64,000 nt of DNA, taken from Echiichthys vipera (lineage: Eukaryota; Chordata; Actinopteri; Perciformes; Trachinidae). Location of the stretch: the NCBI GenBank assembly GCA_963691815.1, contig OY829669.1, positions 867,019 through 931,018 on the forward strand, in the 5' to 3' direction. Under the pieces are notes generated by a model. The model had not been told where the DNA came from, did no database searches, and saw only the letters and a list, made by a program, of their open reading frames with translations. The stretch's first letter is position 1. Each line of letters opens with the position of its first letter. This document shows, in pieces, positions 43,412 through 58,118 of this stretch. The translations under genes and the position numbers were made by a program.

Positions 43412-43635
43412 TCCACACACACGCTTTCACACACGCTTCCACACACGCTTCCACACACGCTTCCACGCACGCTTTCACACACGCTTCCACACACGCTTTC
43501 ACACACGCTTTCACACACGCTTACACACACGCTTACACACACGCTTTCACACGCTTACACAGACGCTTACACACACGCTTACACACACGCTTACACACAC
43601 GCTTTCACACGCTTACACACACGCTTCCACACACG
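43412..43635 (+). repeat. CTTTCACACACG / CTTACACACACG cluster
   Basis: Here the CC of CTTCC is replaced (CTTTCAC or CTTACAC) in most consecutive units, including 10-bp CTTTCACACG forms at about 43545 and 43603, 58 bp apart. One unit reads CACAGACGC. A similar cluster lies at 51781-51892. Confidence 0.9.
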
Positions 43636-45433
43636 CTTCCACACACACGCTTACACACACGCTTCCACACACACTCTTCCACACACGCTTCCACACACAC
43701 TTCCACACACGCTTCCACACACTCTTCCACACACGCTTCCACACACACTTCCACACACACTTCCATACACGCTTCCACACACACTCTTCCACACACGCTT
43801 CCACACACACTTCCACACAAACTTCCACACACGCTTCCACACACGCTTCCACACACACGCTTCCACACACGCTTCCACACACACTTCCACACACGCTTCC
43901 ACACACGCTTCCACACACACTTCCATACACACTTTCACACACGCTTCCACACACACGCTTCCACACACACGCTTCCACACACGCTTCCACACACGCTTCC
44001 ACACACACTTCCACACACACTTCAACACAAACGCTTCCACTTACGCTTCAACACACACGCTTCCACACACACTTCCACACACACGCTTCCACACACACAC
44101 TTCCACACACGCATCCACACACGCGCTTCCACACACTTCCACACAAACTTCCACACACACGCTTCCACACACGCTTGCACACACGCTTCCACACACGCTT
44201 CCACACACACGCTTCCACACACGCTTCCACACACACTTCCACACACGCTTCCACACAAACTTCCACACAAACTTCCACACACGCTTCCACACACACTTCC
44301 ACACACAGGCTTCCACACACACGCTTCCACATACGCTTCCACACATACGCTTCCACACACACTTTCCCACAGGCTTCCACACACGCTTCCACACACACGC
44401 TTACACACACAATTCCACACACTCTTCCACACAAGCTTCCACACACGCTTCCACACACGCTTCCACACACGCTTCCACACACACTCTTCCACAAATGCTT
44501 CCACACACACTTCCACACACACTTCCACACACGCTTCCACACACACTCTTCCACACACGCTTCCACACACACTTCCACACACACTTCCACACACGCTTCC
44601 ACACACGCTTCCACACACACGCTTCCACACACACGCTTCCACACACGCTTCCACACACGCTTCCAAACACACTTCCACACACACTTCCACACACGCTTCC
44701 ACACATGCTTCCACACACGCTTCCACACACACTTCCACACGCTTCCACACACGCTTCCACACACAAATCCACACGCACGATTCCACACACACTTCCACAC
44801 ACGCTTCCACACACGCTTCCACACACACACTTCCACACACGCTTCCACACACGCTTCCAAACACACACTTCCACACACGCTTCCACACACACTTCCACAC
44901 ACGCTTCCACACACACACTTCCACACACGCTTCCACACACGCTTCCACACACACGCTTCGACACACGCTTCCACACACGCTTCCACACACGCTTCCACAC
45001 ACACTTCCACACACACTTTCACACACGCTTCCACACACACGCTTCCACACACACGCTTCCACACACGCTTCCACACATGCTTCCACACACGCTTCCACAC
45101 ACACTTCCACACACACTTCAACACAAACGCTTCCACTTACGCTTCAACACACACGCTTCCACACACACTTCCACACACACGCTTCCACACACACACTTCC
45201 ACACACCTATCCACACACACGCTTCCACACACTTTCACACAAACTTCCACACACACGCTGCCACACACGCTTCCACACACGCTTCCACACACGCTTCCAC
45301 ACACACGCTTCCACACACGCTTCCACACACACTTCCACACACGCTTCCACACAAACTTCCACACAAACTTCCACACACACGCTTCCACACACGCTTCCAC
45401 ACAAGCTTCCACAGACGCTTCCACACACACTTC

Positions 45434-48380
45434 CACACACACTTCCACACAAACGCTTCCACTTACGCTTCGACACACACGCTTCCACACACACTTCCAC
45501 ACACACTTCCACACACACTTTCACACACGCTTCCACACACACTTCCACATACGCTTCCACACACGCTTCCACACACACACTTCCAAACACGCTTCCACAC
45601 ACACTTCCACACACACTTCAACACACGCTTCCACACACACTTCCAAACACGCTTCCACACACACTTCCACACACACTTCAACACACACTTCCACACACAC
45701 TTCCACACACTCTTCCACACACACTTCCACACACTCTTCCACACACACCTCAACACACGCTTCCACACACACTTCCACACACGCTTCCACACACCCTTCC
45801 ACACATACTTCCACACACGCTTCCACACACACTTCCACACACACTTCCACACCTGCCTCCACACACACTTCCACACACACTTCCACACACACTTCCACAC
45901 ACACTTCCACACATGCTTCCACACAGGCTTCCACACACGCTTCCACACACACTTCCACACACACTTCCACACACACTTCCACACACACTTCCACACACAC
46001 TTCCACACAGGCTTCCACACACGCTTCCACACACACTTCCACACAAGATTCCACACACGCTTCCACACACACTTCCACACACACTTCCACACATGCTTCC
46101 ACACAGGCTTCTAAACACACTTCCACACACACTTCCACACACGCTTCCACATACACTTCCACACACACTTCCACACGCTTCCACACACACTTCCACACAC
46201 GCTTCCACACACGCTTCCACACACACTTCCACAAAAACTTCCAAACACTCTTCCACACACACGCTTCCACACACGCTTCCACACACGCTTCCACATACAC
46301 TTCCACACACTTCCACACACGCTTCCACACACACGCTTCCACACACGCTTCCACACGCTTCCACACACGCTTCCACACACACGCTTCCACACACACTTCC
46401 ACACACACGCTCCCACACAAGCTTCCACACACACGCTCCCATTCACGCTTCCACACACGCTTCCACACACGCTTCCACACACACTTCCACACACACGCTT
46501 CCACACACGCTTCCACACACACACTTCCACACAAACTTCCACACACACGCTGCCACACACGCTTCCACACACGCTTCCACACACGCTTCCACACACACGC
46601 TTCCACACACGCTTCCACACACACTTCCACACACGCTTCCACACAAACTTCCACACAAACTTCCACACACACGCTTCCACACACGCTTCCACACAAGCTT
46701 CCACAGACGCTTCCACACACACTTCCACACACACTTCCACACAAACGCTTCCACTTACGCTTCGACACACACGCTTCCACACACACTTCCACACACACTT
46801 CCACACACACTTTCACACACGCTTCCACACACACTTCCACATACGCTTCCACACACGCTTCCACACACACACTTCCAAACACGCTTCCACACACACTTCC
46901 ACACACACTTCAACACACGCTTCCACACACACTTCCAAACACGCTTCCACACACACTTCCACACACACTTCAACACACACTTCCACACACACTTCCACAC
47001 ACACTTCCACACATGCTTCCACACAGGCTTCCACACACGCTTCCACACACACTTCCACACACACTTCCACACACACTTCCACACACACTTCCACACACAC
47101 TTCCACACAGGCTTCCACACACGCTTCCACACACACTTCCACACAAGATTCCACACACGCTTCCACACACACTTCCACACACACTTCCACACATGCTTCC
47201 ACACAGGCTTCTAAACACACTTCCACACACACTTCCACACACGCTTCCACACACACTTCCACACACACTTCCACACGCTTCCACACACACTTACACACAC
47301 GCTTCCACACACGCTTCCACACACACTTCCACAAAAACTTCCAAACACTCTTCCACACACACGCTTCCACACACGCTTCCACACACGCTTCCACATACAC
47401 TTCCACACACTTCCACACACGCTTCCACACACACGCTTCCACACACGCTTCCACACGCTTCCACACACGCTTCCACACACACGCTTCCACACACACTTCC
47501 ACACACACGCTCCCACACAAGCTTCCACACACACGCTCCCATTCACGCTTCCACACACGCTTCCACACACGCTTCCACACACACTTCCACACACACGCTT
47601 CCACACACGCTTCCACACACACGCTTCCACACACACTTCCACACACACGCTCCCACACACGCTTCCACACACACGCTTCCACACACGCTTCCACACACAC
47701 TTCCACACACGCTTCCACACACGCTTCCACACACACTTCCACACACGCTTCCACACACACTTCCACACACGCTTCCACACACACTTCCACACATGCTTCC
47801 ACACAGGCTTCCAAACACACTTCCACACACACTTCCACACACGCTTCCACACACACTTCCACACACACTTCCACACGCTTCCACACACACTTCCACACAC
47901 ACTTCCACACACACTTCCACACACGCTTCCACACATGCTTCCACACACGCTTCCACACACACTTCCACACGCTTCCACACACGCTTCCACACACAAATCC
48001 ACACACACGATTCCACACACACTTCCACACACGCTTCCACACACGCTTCCACACACACACTTCCACACACGCTTCCACACACGCTTCCAAACACACACTT
48101 CCACACACGCTTCCACACACACTTCCACACACGCTTCCACACACACACTTCCACACACGCTTCCACACACGCTTCCACACACACGCTTCCAAACACGCTT
48201 CCACACACGCTTCCACACACGCTTCCACACACACGCTTCCACATACACGCTTCCACACACGCTTCCACACACGCTTCCACACACGCTTCCACACACACTT
48301 CCACACACACTTCAACACAAACGCTTCCACTTAAGCTTCAACACACACCCTTCCACACACACTTCCACACACACGCTTCC
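45434..48380 (+). repeat. 2,960-bp tandem duplication, copy 1
   Basis: The landmarks CACCTGCCTCC (45851) and TTCTAAAC (46111 and 47211) and the whole variant-unit order recur exactly 2,960 bp later at 48811, 49071 and 50171. By eye I saw only single-base differences, for example 46152 T against C at 49112, and 45570 C against A at 48530. An internal 1,100-bp repeat links the two TTCTAAAC units. Confidence 0.92.
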
Positions 48381-48393
48381 ACTTACGCTTCGA

Positions 48394-51340
48394 CACACAC
48401 ACTTCCACACAAACGCTTCCACTTACGCTTCGACACACACGCTTCCACACACACTTCCACACACACTTCCACACACACTTTCACACACGCTTCCACACAC
48501 ACTTCCACATACGCTTCCACACACGCTTCAACACACACACTTCCAAACACGCTTCCACACACACTTCCACACACACTTCAACACACGCTTCCACACACAC
48601 TTCCAAACACGCTTCCACACACACTTCCACACACACTTCAACACACACTTCCACACACACTTCCACACACTCTTCCACACACACTTCCACACACTCTTCC
48701 ACACACACCTCAACACACGCTTCCACACACACTTCCACACACGCTTCCACACACCCTTCCACACATACTTCCACACACGCTTCCACACACACTTCCACAC
48801 ACACTTCCACACCTGCCTCCACACACACTTCCACACACACTTCCACACACACTTCCACACACACTTCCACACATGCTTCCACACAGGCTTCCACACACGC
48901 TTCCACACACACTTCCACACACACTTCCACACACACTTCCACACACACTTCCACACACACTTCCACACAGGCTTCCACACACGCTTCCACACACACTTCC
49001 ACACAAGATTCCACACACGCTTCCACACACACTTCCACACACACTTCCACACATGCTTCCACACAGGCTTCTAAACACACTTCCACACACACTTCCACAC
49101 ACGCTTCCACACACACTTCCACACACACTTCCACACGCTTCCACACACACTTCCACACACGCTTCCACACACGCTTCCACACACACTTCCACAAAAACTT
49201 CCAAACACTCTTCCACACACACGCTTCCACACACGCTTCCACACACGCTTCCACATACACTTCCACACACTTCCACACACGCTTCCACACACACGCTTCC
49301 ACACACGCTTCCACACGCTTCCACACACGCTTCCACACACACGCTTCCACACACACTTCCACACACACGCTCCCACACAAGCTTCCACACACACGCTCCC
49401 ATTCACGCTTCCACACACGCTTCCACACACGCTTCCACACACACTTCCACACACACGCTTCCACACACGCTTCCACACACACACTTCCACACAAACTTCC
49501 ACACACACGCTGCCACACACGCTTCCACACACGCTTCCACACACGCTTCCACACACACGCTTCCACACACGCTTCCACACACACTTCCACACACGCTTCC
49601 ACACAAACTTCCACACAAACTTCCACACACACGCTTCCACACACGCTTCCACACAAGCTTCCACAGACGCTTCCACACACACTTCCACACACACTTCCAC
49701 ACAAACGCTTCCACTTACGCTTCGACACACACGCTTCCACACACACTTCCACACACACTTCCACACACACTTTCACACACGCTTCCACACACACTTCCAC
49801 ATACGCTTCCACACACGCTTCCACACACACACTTCCAAACACGCTTCCACACACACTTCCACACACACTTCAACACACGCTTCCACACACACTTCCAAAC
49901 ACGCTTCCACACACACTTCCACACACACTTCAACACACACTTCCACACACACTTCCACACACACTTCCACACATGCTTCCACACAGGCTTCCACACACGC
50001 TTCCACACACACTTCCACACACACTTCCACACACACTTCCACACACACTTCCACACACACTTCCACACAGGCTTCCACACACGCTTCCACACACACTTCC
50101 ACACAAGATTCCACACACGCTTCCACACACACTTCCACACACACTTCCACACATGCTTCCACACAGGCTTCTAAACACACTTCCACACACACTTCCACAC
50201 ACGCTTCCACACACACTTCCACACACACTTCCACACGCTTCCACACACACTTACACACACGCTTCCACACACGCTTCCACACACACTTCCACAAAAACTT
50301 CCAAACACTCTTCCACACACACGCTTCCACACACGCTTCCACACACGCTTCCACATACACTTCCACACACTTCCACACACGCTTCCACACACACGCTTCC
50401 ACACACGCTTCCACACGCTTCCACACACGCTTCCACACACACGCTTCCACACACACTTCCACACACACGCTCCCACACAAGCTTCCACACACACGCTCCC
50501 ATTCACGCTTCCACACACGCTTCCACACACGCTTCCACACACACTTCCACACACACGCTTCCACACACGCTTCCACACACACGCTTCCACACACACTTCC
50601 ACACACACGCTCCCACACACGCTTCCACACACACGCTTCCACACACGCTTCCACACACACTTCCACACACGCTTCCACACACGCTTCCACACACACTTCC
50701 ACACACGCTTCCACACACACTTCCACACACGCTTCCACACACACTTCCACACATGCTTCCACACAGGCTTCCAAACACACTTCCACACACACTTCCACAC
50801 ACGCTTCCACACACACTTCCACACACACTTCCACACGCTTCCACACACACTTCCACACACACTTCCACACACACTTCCACACACGCTTCCACACATGCTT
50901 CCACACACGCTTCCACACACACTTCCACACGCTTCCACACACGCTTCCACACACAAATCCACACACACGATTCCACACACACTTCCACACACGCTTCCAC
51001 ACACGCTTCCACACACACACTTCCACACACGCTTCCACACACGCTTCCAAACACACACTTCCACACACGCTTCCACACACACTTCCACACACGCTTCCAC
51101 ACACACACTTCCACACACGCTTCCACACACGCTTCCACACACACGCTTCCAAACACGCTTCCACACACGCTTCCACACACGCTTCCACACACACGCTTCC
51201 ACATACACGCTTCCACACACGCTTCCACACACGCTTCCACACACGCTTCCACACACACTTCCACACACACTTCAACACAAACGCTTCCACTTAAGCTTCA
51301 ACACACACCCTTCCACACACACTTCCACACACACGCTTCC
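48394..51340 (+). repeat. 2,960-bp tandem duplication, copy 2
   Basis: Direct head-to-tail copy of 45434-48380. The few bases between the copies hold CACTTACGCTTCGACAC. Similarity ends at about 51340, where this copy continues CACACACACTTCC instead of CACTTACGC. It is the most nearly identical long duplication in the window. Confidence 0.92.
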
Positions 51341-51780
51341 ACACACACTTCCACACACGCTTCCACACACACACTTCCACACACGCTTCCACACACGCTT
51401 CCACACACACGCTTCGACACACGCTTCCACACACACGCTTCCACACACGCTTCCACACACGCTTCCACACACGCTTCCACACACGCTTCCACACACACTT
51501 TCACACACGCTTCCACACACATGCTTCCACACACACGCTTCCACACAAGCTTCCGCACACGCTTCCACACACGCTTCCACAGACGCTTCCACACACACTT
51601 CCACACACACTTCCACACACGCTTCCACACACGCTTCCACACACACTCTTCCACAAATGCTTTCACACACACTTCCACACACACTTCCACACACGCTTCC
51701 ACACACACTCTTCCACACACGCTTCCACACACACTTCCACACACACTTCCACACACGCTTCCACACAAGCTTCCACACAC

Positions 51781-51892
51781 ACGCTTACACACACGCTTAC
51801 ACACACGCTTACACACACGCTTTCACACGCTTACACACACGCTTACACACACGCTTACACACACGCTTTCACACGCTTACACACACGCTTCC
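51781..51892 (+). repeat. CTTACACACACG cluster with 46-bp period
   Basis: Three CTTACAC units and one CTTTCACACG 10-mer form a 46-bp group that is present twice (CTTTCAC at 51821 and 51867). It is a tidier version of the cluster at 43412-43635. Confidence 0.92.
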
Positions 51893-52375
51893 ACACACGC
51901 TTCCACACACACGCTTCCACACACACGCTTCCACACACGCTTCCACACACACTCTTCCACACAAGCTTCCACACACACTTCCACACACGCTTCCACACAC
52001 GCTTCCACACACACTCTTCCACAAATGCTTCCACACACACTTCCACACACACTTCCACACACGCTTCCACACACACTCTTCCACACACGCTTCCACACAC
52101 ACTTCCACACACACTTCCACACACGCTTCCACACACGCTTCCACACACACGCTTCCACACACACGCTTCCACACACGCTTCCACACACGCTTCCAAACAC
52201 ACTTCCACACACACTTCCACACACGCTTCCACACATGCTTCCACACACGCTTCCACACACACTTCCACACGCTTCCACACACGCTTCCACACACAAATCC
52301 ACACACACGATTCCACACACACTTCCACACACGCTTCCACACACGCTTCCACACACACACTTCCACACACGCTTC

Positions 52376-53823
52376 CACACACGCTTCCAAACACACACTT
52401 CCACACACGCTTCCACACACACTTCCACACACGCTTCCACACACACACTTCCAAGCACACTTCCACACACGCTTCCACACACACGCTTCCACACACGCTT
52501 CCACACACGCTTCCACACACGCTTCCACACAAACTTCCACACACACTTTCACACACGCTTCCACACACACGCTTCCACACACACGCTTCCACACACGCTT
52601 CCACACACGCTTCCACACACGCTTCCACACACACTTCCACACACACTTCAACACAAACGCTTCCACTTACGCTTCAACACACACGCTTCCACACACACTT
52701 CCACACACACGCTTCCACACACACACTTCCACACACCTATCCACACACACGCTTCCACACACTTCCACACAAACTTCCACACACACGCTGCCACACACGC
52801 TTCCACACACGCTTCCACACACGCTTCCACACACACGCTTCCACACACGCTTCCACACACACTTCCACACACGCTTCCACACAAACTTCCACACAAACTT
52901 CCACACACACGCTTCCACACACGCTTCCACACAGGCTTCCACAGACGCTTCTACACACACTTCCACACACACTTCCACACAAACGCTTCCACTTACGCTT
53001 CGACACACACGCTTCCACACACACTTCCACACACACTTCCACACACACTTTCACACACGCTTCCACACACACTTCCACATACGCTTCCACACACGCTTCC
53101 ACACACGCTTCCAAACACACACTTCCACACACGCTTCCACACACACTTCCACACACGCTTCCACACACACACTTCCAAGCACGCTTCCACACACGCTTCC
53201 ACACACACGCTTCCACACACGCTTCCACACACGCTTCCACACACGCTTCCACACACACTTCCACACACACTTTCACACACGCTTCCACACACACGCTTCC
53301 ACACACACGCTTCCACACACGCTTCCACACACGCTTCCACACACGCTTCCACACACACTTCCACACACACTTCAACACAAACGCTTCCACTTACGCTTCA
53401 ACACACACGCTTCCACACACACTTCCACACACACGCTTCCACACACACACTTCCACACACCTATCCACACACACGCTTCCACACACTTCCACACAAACTT
53501 CCACACACACGCTGCCACACACGCTTCCACACACGCTTCCACACACGCTTCCACACACACGCTTCCACACACGCTTCCACACACACTTCCACACACGCTT
53601 CCACACAAACTTCCACACAAACTTCCACACACACGCTTCCACACACGCTTCCACACAGGCTTCCACAGACGCTTCCACACACACTTCCACACACACTTCC
53701 ACACAAACGCTTCCACTTACGCTTCGACACACACGCTTCCACACACACTTCCACACACACTTCCACACACACTTTCACACACGCTTCCACACACACTTCC
53801 ACATACGCTTCCACACACGCTTC
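52376..53823 (+). repeat. 724-bp tandem duplication (two copies)
   Basis: Copy 1 is about 52376-53099 and copy 2 about 53100-53823. The landmarks CCAAACACACAC (52388 and 53112), CTTCCAAGCAC (52449 and 53173) and CACCTATCC (about 52734 and 53458) are all displaced by 724 bp. Confidence 0.85.
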
Positions 53824-53932
53824 CACACACACACTTCCACACACGCTTCCACACACGCTTCCACACACACTTCCACACACACTTCAACACACGCTTCCAC
53901 ACACACTTCCACACACGCTTCCACACACACAC

Positions 53933-53960
53933 ATTCCCCTCACATGTGCATCCATGATTA
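53933..53960. other. Non-repeat 28-bp segment, copy 1
   Basis: This segment sits between CACACACAC and ACACACTTCC. It starts ATTCCCCT, continues with the core CACATGTGCATCCATG and ends ATTA. CACATGTG is an 8-bp palindrome of E-box type. The second part (GCATCCATGATTACACAC) resembles a shortened family A unit. It is unlike any other unit in the window. No function is assigned. Confidence 0.9.
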
Positions 53961-54163
53961 CACACACTTCCACACACTCTTCCACACACACTTCCACACA
54001 CTCTTCCACACACACCTCAACACACGCTTCCACACACACTTCCACACACGCTTCCACACACCCTTCCACACATACTTCCACACACGCTTCCACACACACT
54101 TCCACACACACTTCCACACCTGCCTCCACACACACTTCCACACACACTTCCACACACACTTCC

Positions 54164-54475
54164 ACAAACACTTCCACACATGCTTCCACACAGGCTTCCA
54201 CACACGCTTCCACAAACACTTCCACACACACTTCCACACACACTTCCACACACACTTCCACACACACTTCCACACAGGCTTCCACACACGCTTCCACACA
54301 CACTTCCACACACACTTCCACAAACACTTCCACACATGCTTCCACACAGGCTTCCACACACGCTTCCACACACACTTCCACACACACTTCCACACACACT
54401 TCCACACACACTTCCACACACACTTCCACACAGGCTTCCACACACGCTTCCACACACACTTCCACACAAGATTCC
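54164..54475 (+). repeat. 156-bp tandem duplication (two copies)
   Basis: The group CACAAACACTTCC, CACATGCTTCC, CACAGGCTTCC recurs 156 bp (thirteen 12-mers) later; CATGC is at about 54181 and 54337. This expansion is absent from the corresponding blocks near 45.9, 48.9, 56.3 and 57.6 kb, so it is specific to this copy. Confidence 0.85.
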
Positions 54476-55293
54476 ACACACGCTTCCACACACACTTCCA
54501 CACACACTTCCACACATGCTTCCACACAGGCTTCTAAACACACTTCCACACACACTTCCACACACGCTTCCACACACACTTCCACACACACTTCCACACG
54601 CTTCCACACACACTTCCACACACGCTTCCACACACGCTTCCACACACACTTCCACACAAACTTCCAAACACGCTTCCACACACACGCTTCCACACACGCT
54701 TCCACACACGCTTCCACACACGCTTCCACATACACTTCCACACACTTCCACACACGCTTCCACACACACGCTTCCACACACGCTTCCACACGCTTCCACA
54801 CACGCTTCCACACACACGCTTCCACACACACTTCCACACACACGCTCCCACACACACTTCCACACACGCTTCCACACACGCTTCCACACACACTTCCACA
54901 CACACTTTCATACACGCTTCCACACACACGCTTCCACACACACGCTTCCACACACGCTTCCACACACGCTTCCACACACGCTTCCACACACACTTCCACA
55001 CACACTTCAACACAAACGCTTCCACTTACGCTTCAACACACACGCTTCCACACACACTTCCACACACACGCTTCCACACACACACTTCCACACACCTATC
55101 CACACACACGCTTCCACACACTTCCACACAAACTTCCACACACACGCTGCCACACACGCTTCCACACACGCTTCCACACACGCTTCCACACACGCTTCCA
55201 CACACACGCTTCCACACACGCTTCCACACACACTTCCACACACGCTTCCACACAAACTTCCACACAAACTTCCACACACACGCTTCCACACAC

Positions 55294-56593
55294 GCTTCCA
55301 CACAGGCTTCCACAGACGCTTCCACACACACTTCCACACACACTTCCACACAAACGCTTCCACTTACGCTTCGACACACACGCTTCCACACACACTTCCA
55401 CACACACTTCCACACACACTTTCACACACGCTTCCACACACACTTCCACACACGCTTCCACACACGCTTCCACACGCTTCCACACACGCTTCCACACACA
55501 AATCCACACACACGATTCCACACACACTTCCACACACGCTTCCACACACGCTTCCACACACACACTTCCACACACGCTTCCACACACGCTTCCAAACACA
55601 CACTTCCACACACGCTTCCACACACACTTCCACACACGCTTCCACACACACACTTCCACACAAGCTTCCACACACGCTTCCACACACACGCTTCCACACA
55701 CGCTTCCACACACGCTTCCACACACGCTTCCACACACACTTCCACACACACTTTCACACACGCTTCCACACACACGCTTCCACACACACGCTTCCACACA
55801 CGCTTCCACACACGCTTCCACACACGCTTCCACACACACTTCCACACACACTTCAACACAAACGCTTCCACTTACGCTTCAACACACACGCTTCCACACA
55901 CACTTCCACACACACGCTTCCACACACACACTTCCACACACCTATCCACACACACGCTTCCACACACTTCCACACAAACTTCCACACACACGCTGCCACA
56001 CACGCTTCCACACACGCTTCCACACACGCTTCCACACACACGCTTCCACACACGCTTCCACACACACTTCCACACACGCTTCCACACAAACTTCCACACA
56101 AACTTCCACACACACGCTTCCACACACACTTCCACACACTCTTCCACACACACCTCAACACACGCTTCCACACACACTTCCACACACGCTTCCACACACC
56201 CTTCCACACATACTTCCACACACGCTTCCACACACACTTCCACACACACTTCCACACCTGCCTCCACACACACTTCCACACACACTTCCACACACACTTC
56301 CACACACGCTTCCACACATGCTTCCACACAGGCTTCCACACACGCTTCCACACACACTTCCACACACACTTCCACACACACTTCCACACACACTTCCACA
56401 CACACTTCCACACAGGCTTCCACACACGCTTCCACACACACTTCCACACAAGATTCCACACACGCTTCCACACACACTTCCACACACATTTCCACACATG
56501 CTTCCACACAGGCTTCTAAACACACTTCCACACACACTTCCACACACGCTTCCACACACACTTCCACACACACTTCCACACGCTTCCACACAC
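55294..56593 (+). repeat. 1,300-bp tandem duplication, copy 1
   Basis: It runs from a CACAGGCTTCCACAGACGC unit (55301) and includes CACAAATCC (55500), CACCTATCC (about 55938), CACCTGCCTCC (56256) and TTCTAAAC (56516). Each recurs 1,300 bp later. One visible difference is CACACATTTCC at 56489 against CACACACTTCC at 57789. Confidence 0.92.
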
Positions 56594-57893
56594 ACTTCCA
56601 CACAGGCTTCCACAGACGCTTCCACACACACTTCCACACACACTTCCACACAAACGCTTCCACTTACGCTTCGACACACACGCTTCCACACACACTTCCA
56701 CACACACTTCCACACACACTTTCACACACGCTTCCACACACACTTCCACACACGCTTCCACACACGCTTCCACACGCTTCCACACACGCTTCCACACACA
56801 AATCCACACACACGATTCCACACACACTTCCACACACGCTTCCACACACGCTTCCACACACACACTTCCACACACGCTTCCACACACGCTTCCAAACACA
56901 CACTTCCACACACGCTTCCACACACACTTCCACACACGCTTCCACACACACACTTCCACACAAGCTTCCACACACGCTTCCACACACACGCTTCCACACA
57001 CGCTTCCACACACGCTTCCACACACGCTTCCACACACACTTCCACACACACTTTCACACACGCTTCCACACACACGCTTCCACACACACGCTTCCACACA
57101 CGCTTCCACACACGCTTCCACACACGCTTCCACACACACTTCCACACACACTTCAACACAAACGCTTCCACTTACGCTTCAACACACACGCTTCCACACA
57201 CACTTCCACACACACGCTTCCACACACACACTTCCACACACCTATCCACACACACGCTTCCACACACTTCCACACAAACTTCCACACACACGCTGCCACA
57301 CACGCTTCCACACACGCTTCCACACACGCTTCCACACACACGCTTCCACACACGCTTCCACACACACTTCCACACACGCTTCCACACAAACTTCCACACA
57401 AACTTCCACACACACGCTTCCACACACACTTCCACACACTCTTCCACACACACCTCAACACACGCTTCCACACACACTTCCACACACGCTTCCACACACC
57501 CTTCCACACATACTTCCACACACGCTTCCACACACACTTCCACACACACTTCCACACCTGCCTCCACACACACTTCCACACACACTTCCACACACACTTC
57601 CACACACGCTTCCACACATGCTTCCACACAGGCTTCCACACACGCTTCCACACACACTTCCACACACACTTCCACACACACTTCCACACACACTTCCACA
57701 CACACTTCCACACAGGCTTCCACACACGCTTCCACACACACTTCCACACAAGATTCCACACACGCTTCCACACACACTTCCACACACACTTCCACACATG
57801 CTTCCACACAGGCTTCTAAACACACTTCCACACACACTTCCACACACGCTTCCACACACACTTCCACACACACTTCCACAAGCTTCCACACAC
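56594..57893 (+). repeat. 1,300-bp tandem duplication, copy 2
   Basis: Direct copy of 55294-56593. CACAAATCC is at 56800, CACCTGCCTCC at 57556 and TTCTAAAC at 57816. A single-base difference, CACAAGC at 57881 against CACACGC at 56581, lies near the right edge. Confidence 0.92.
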
Positions 57894-58118
57894 ACTTCCA
57901 CACACGCTTCCACACACGCTTCCACACACACTTCCACACAAACTTCCAAACACGCTTCCACACACACGCTTCCACACACGCTTCCACACACGCTTCCACA
58001 CACGCTTCCACATACACTTCCACACACTTCCACACACGCTTCCACACACACGCTTCCACACACGCTTCCACACGCTTCCACACACGCTTCCACACACACG
58101 CTTCCACACACACTTCCA

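Larger units (their letters stand above)
40734..45433 (+). repeat. Family B array, block B4 (irregular part)
   Basis: 12- and 14-mers with no clear long-period repeat. Sub-regions have their own dialects: many 14-mers at 40.8-41.5 kb; alternating CACAAAC and CACCCGC units at 41.65-42.02 kb; units with CGCTCCC and CTCCCATTC at 42.2-43.1 kb; CTTTCAC/CTTACAC units at 43.4-43.6 kb; CACTCTTCC units at 43.67-44.55 kb. No gene is visible. Confidence 0.93.
51341..53932 (+). repeat. Family B array, block after the 2,960-bp repeats
   Basis: 12/14-mers resembling 43.4-45.4 kb, with CTTTCAC/CTTACAC units, CACTCTTCC units, CACAAATCCAC with CACACGATTCC, CTTACGCTTCAAC and CACCTATCC landmarks in the same order. 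It contains a 724-bp tandem duplication at its right. No gene is visible. Confidence 0.9.

Noticed and set aside
53933..53960. The 28-bp segment as an att site or transposon footprint
   Set aside because: There are no terminal inverted repeats, target-site duplication distinguishable from CACACA, or adjacent mobile gene; the copies spread with the surrounding duplications.
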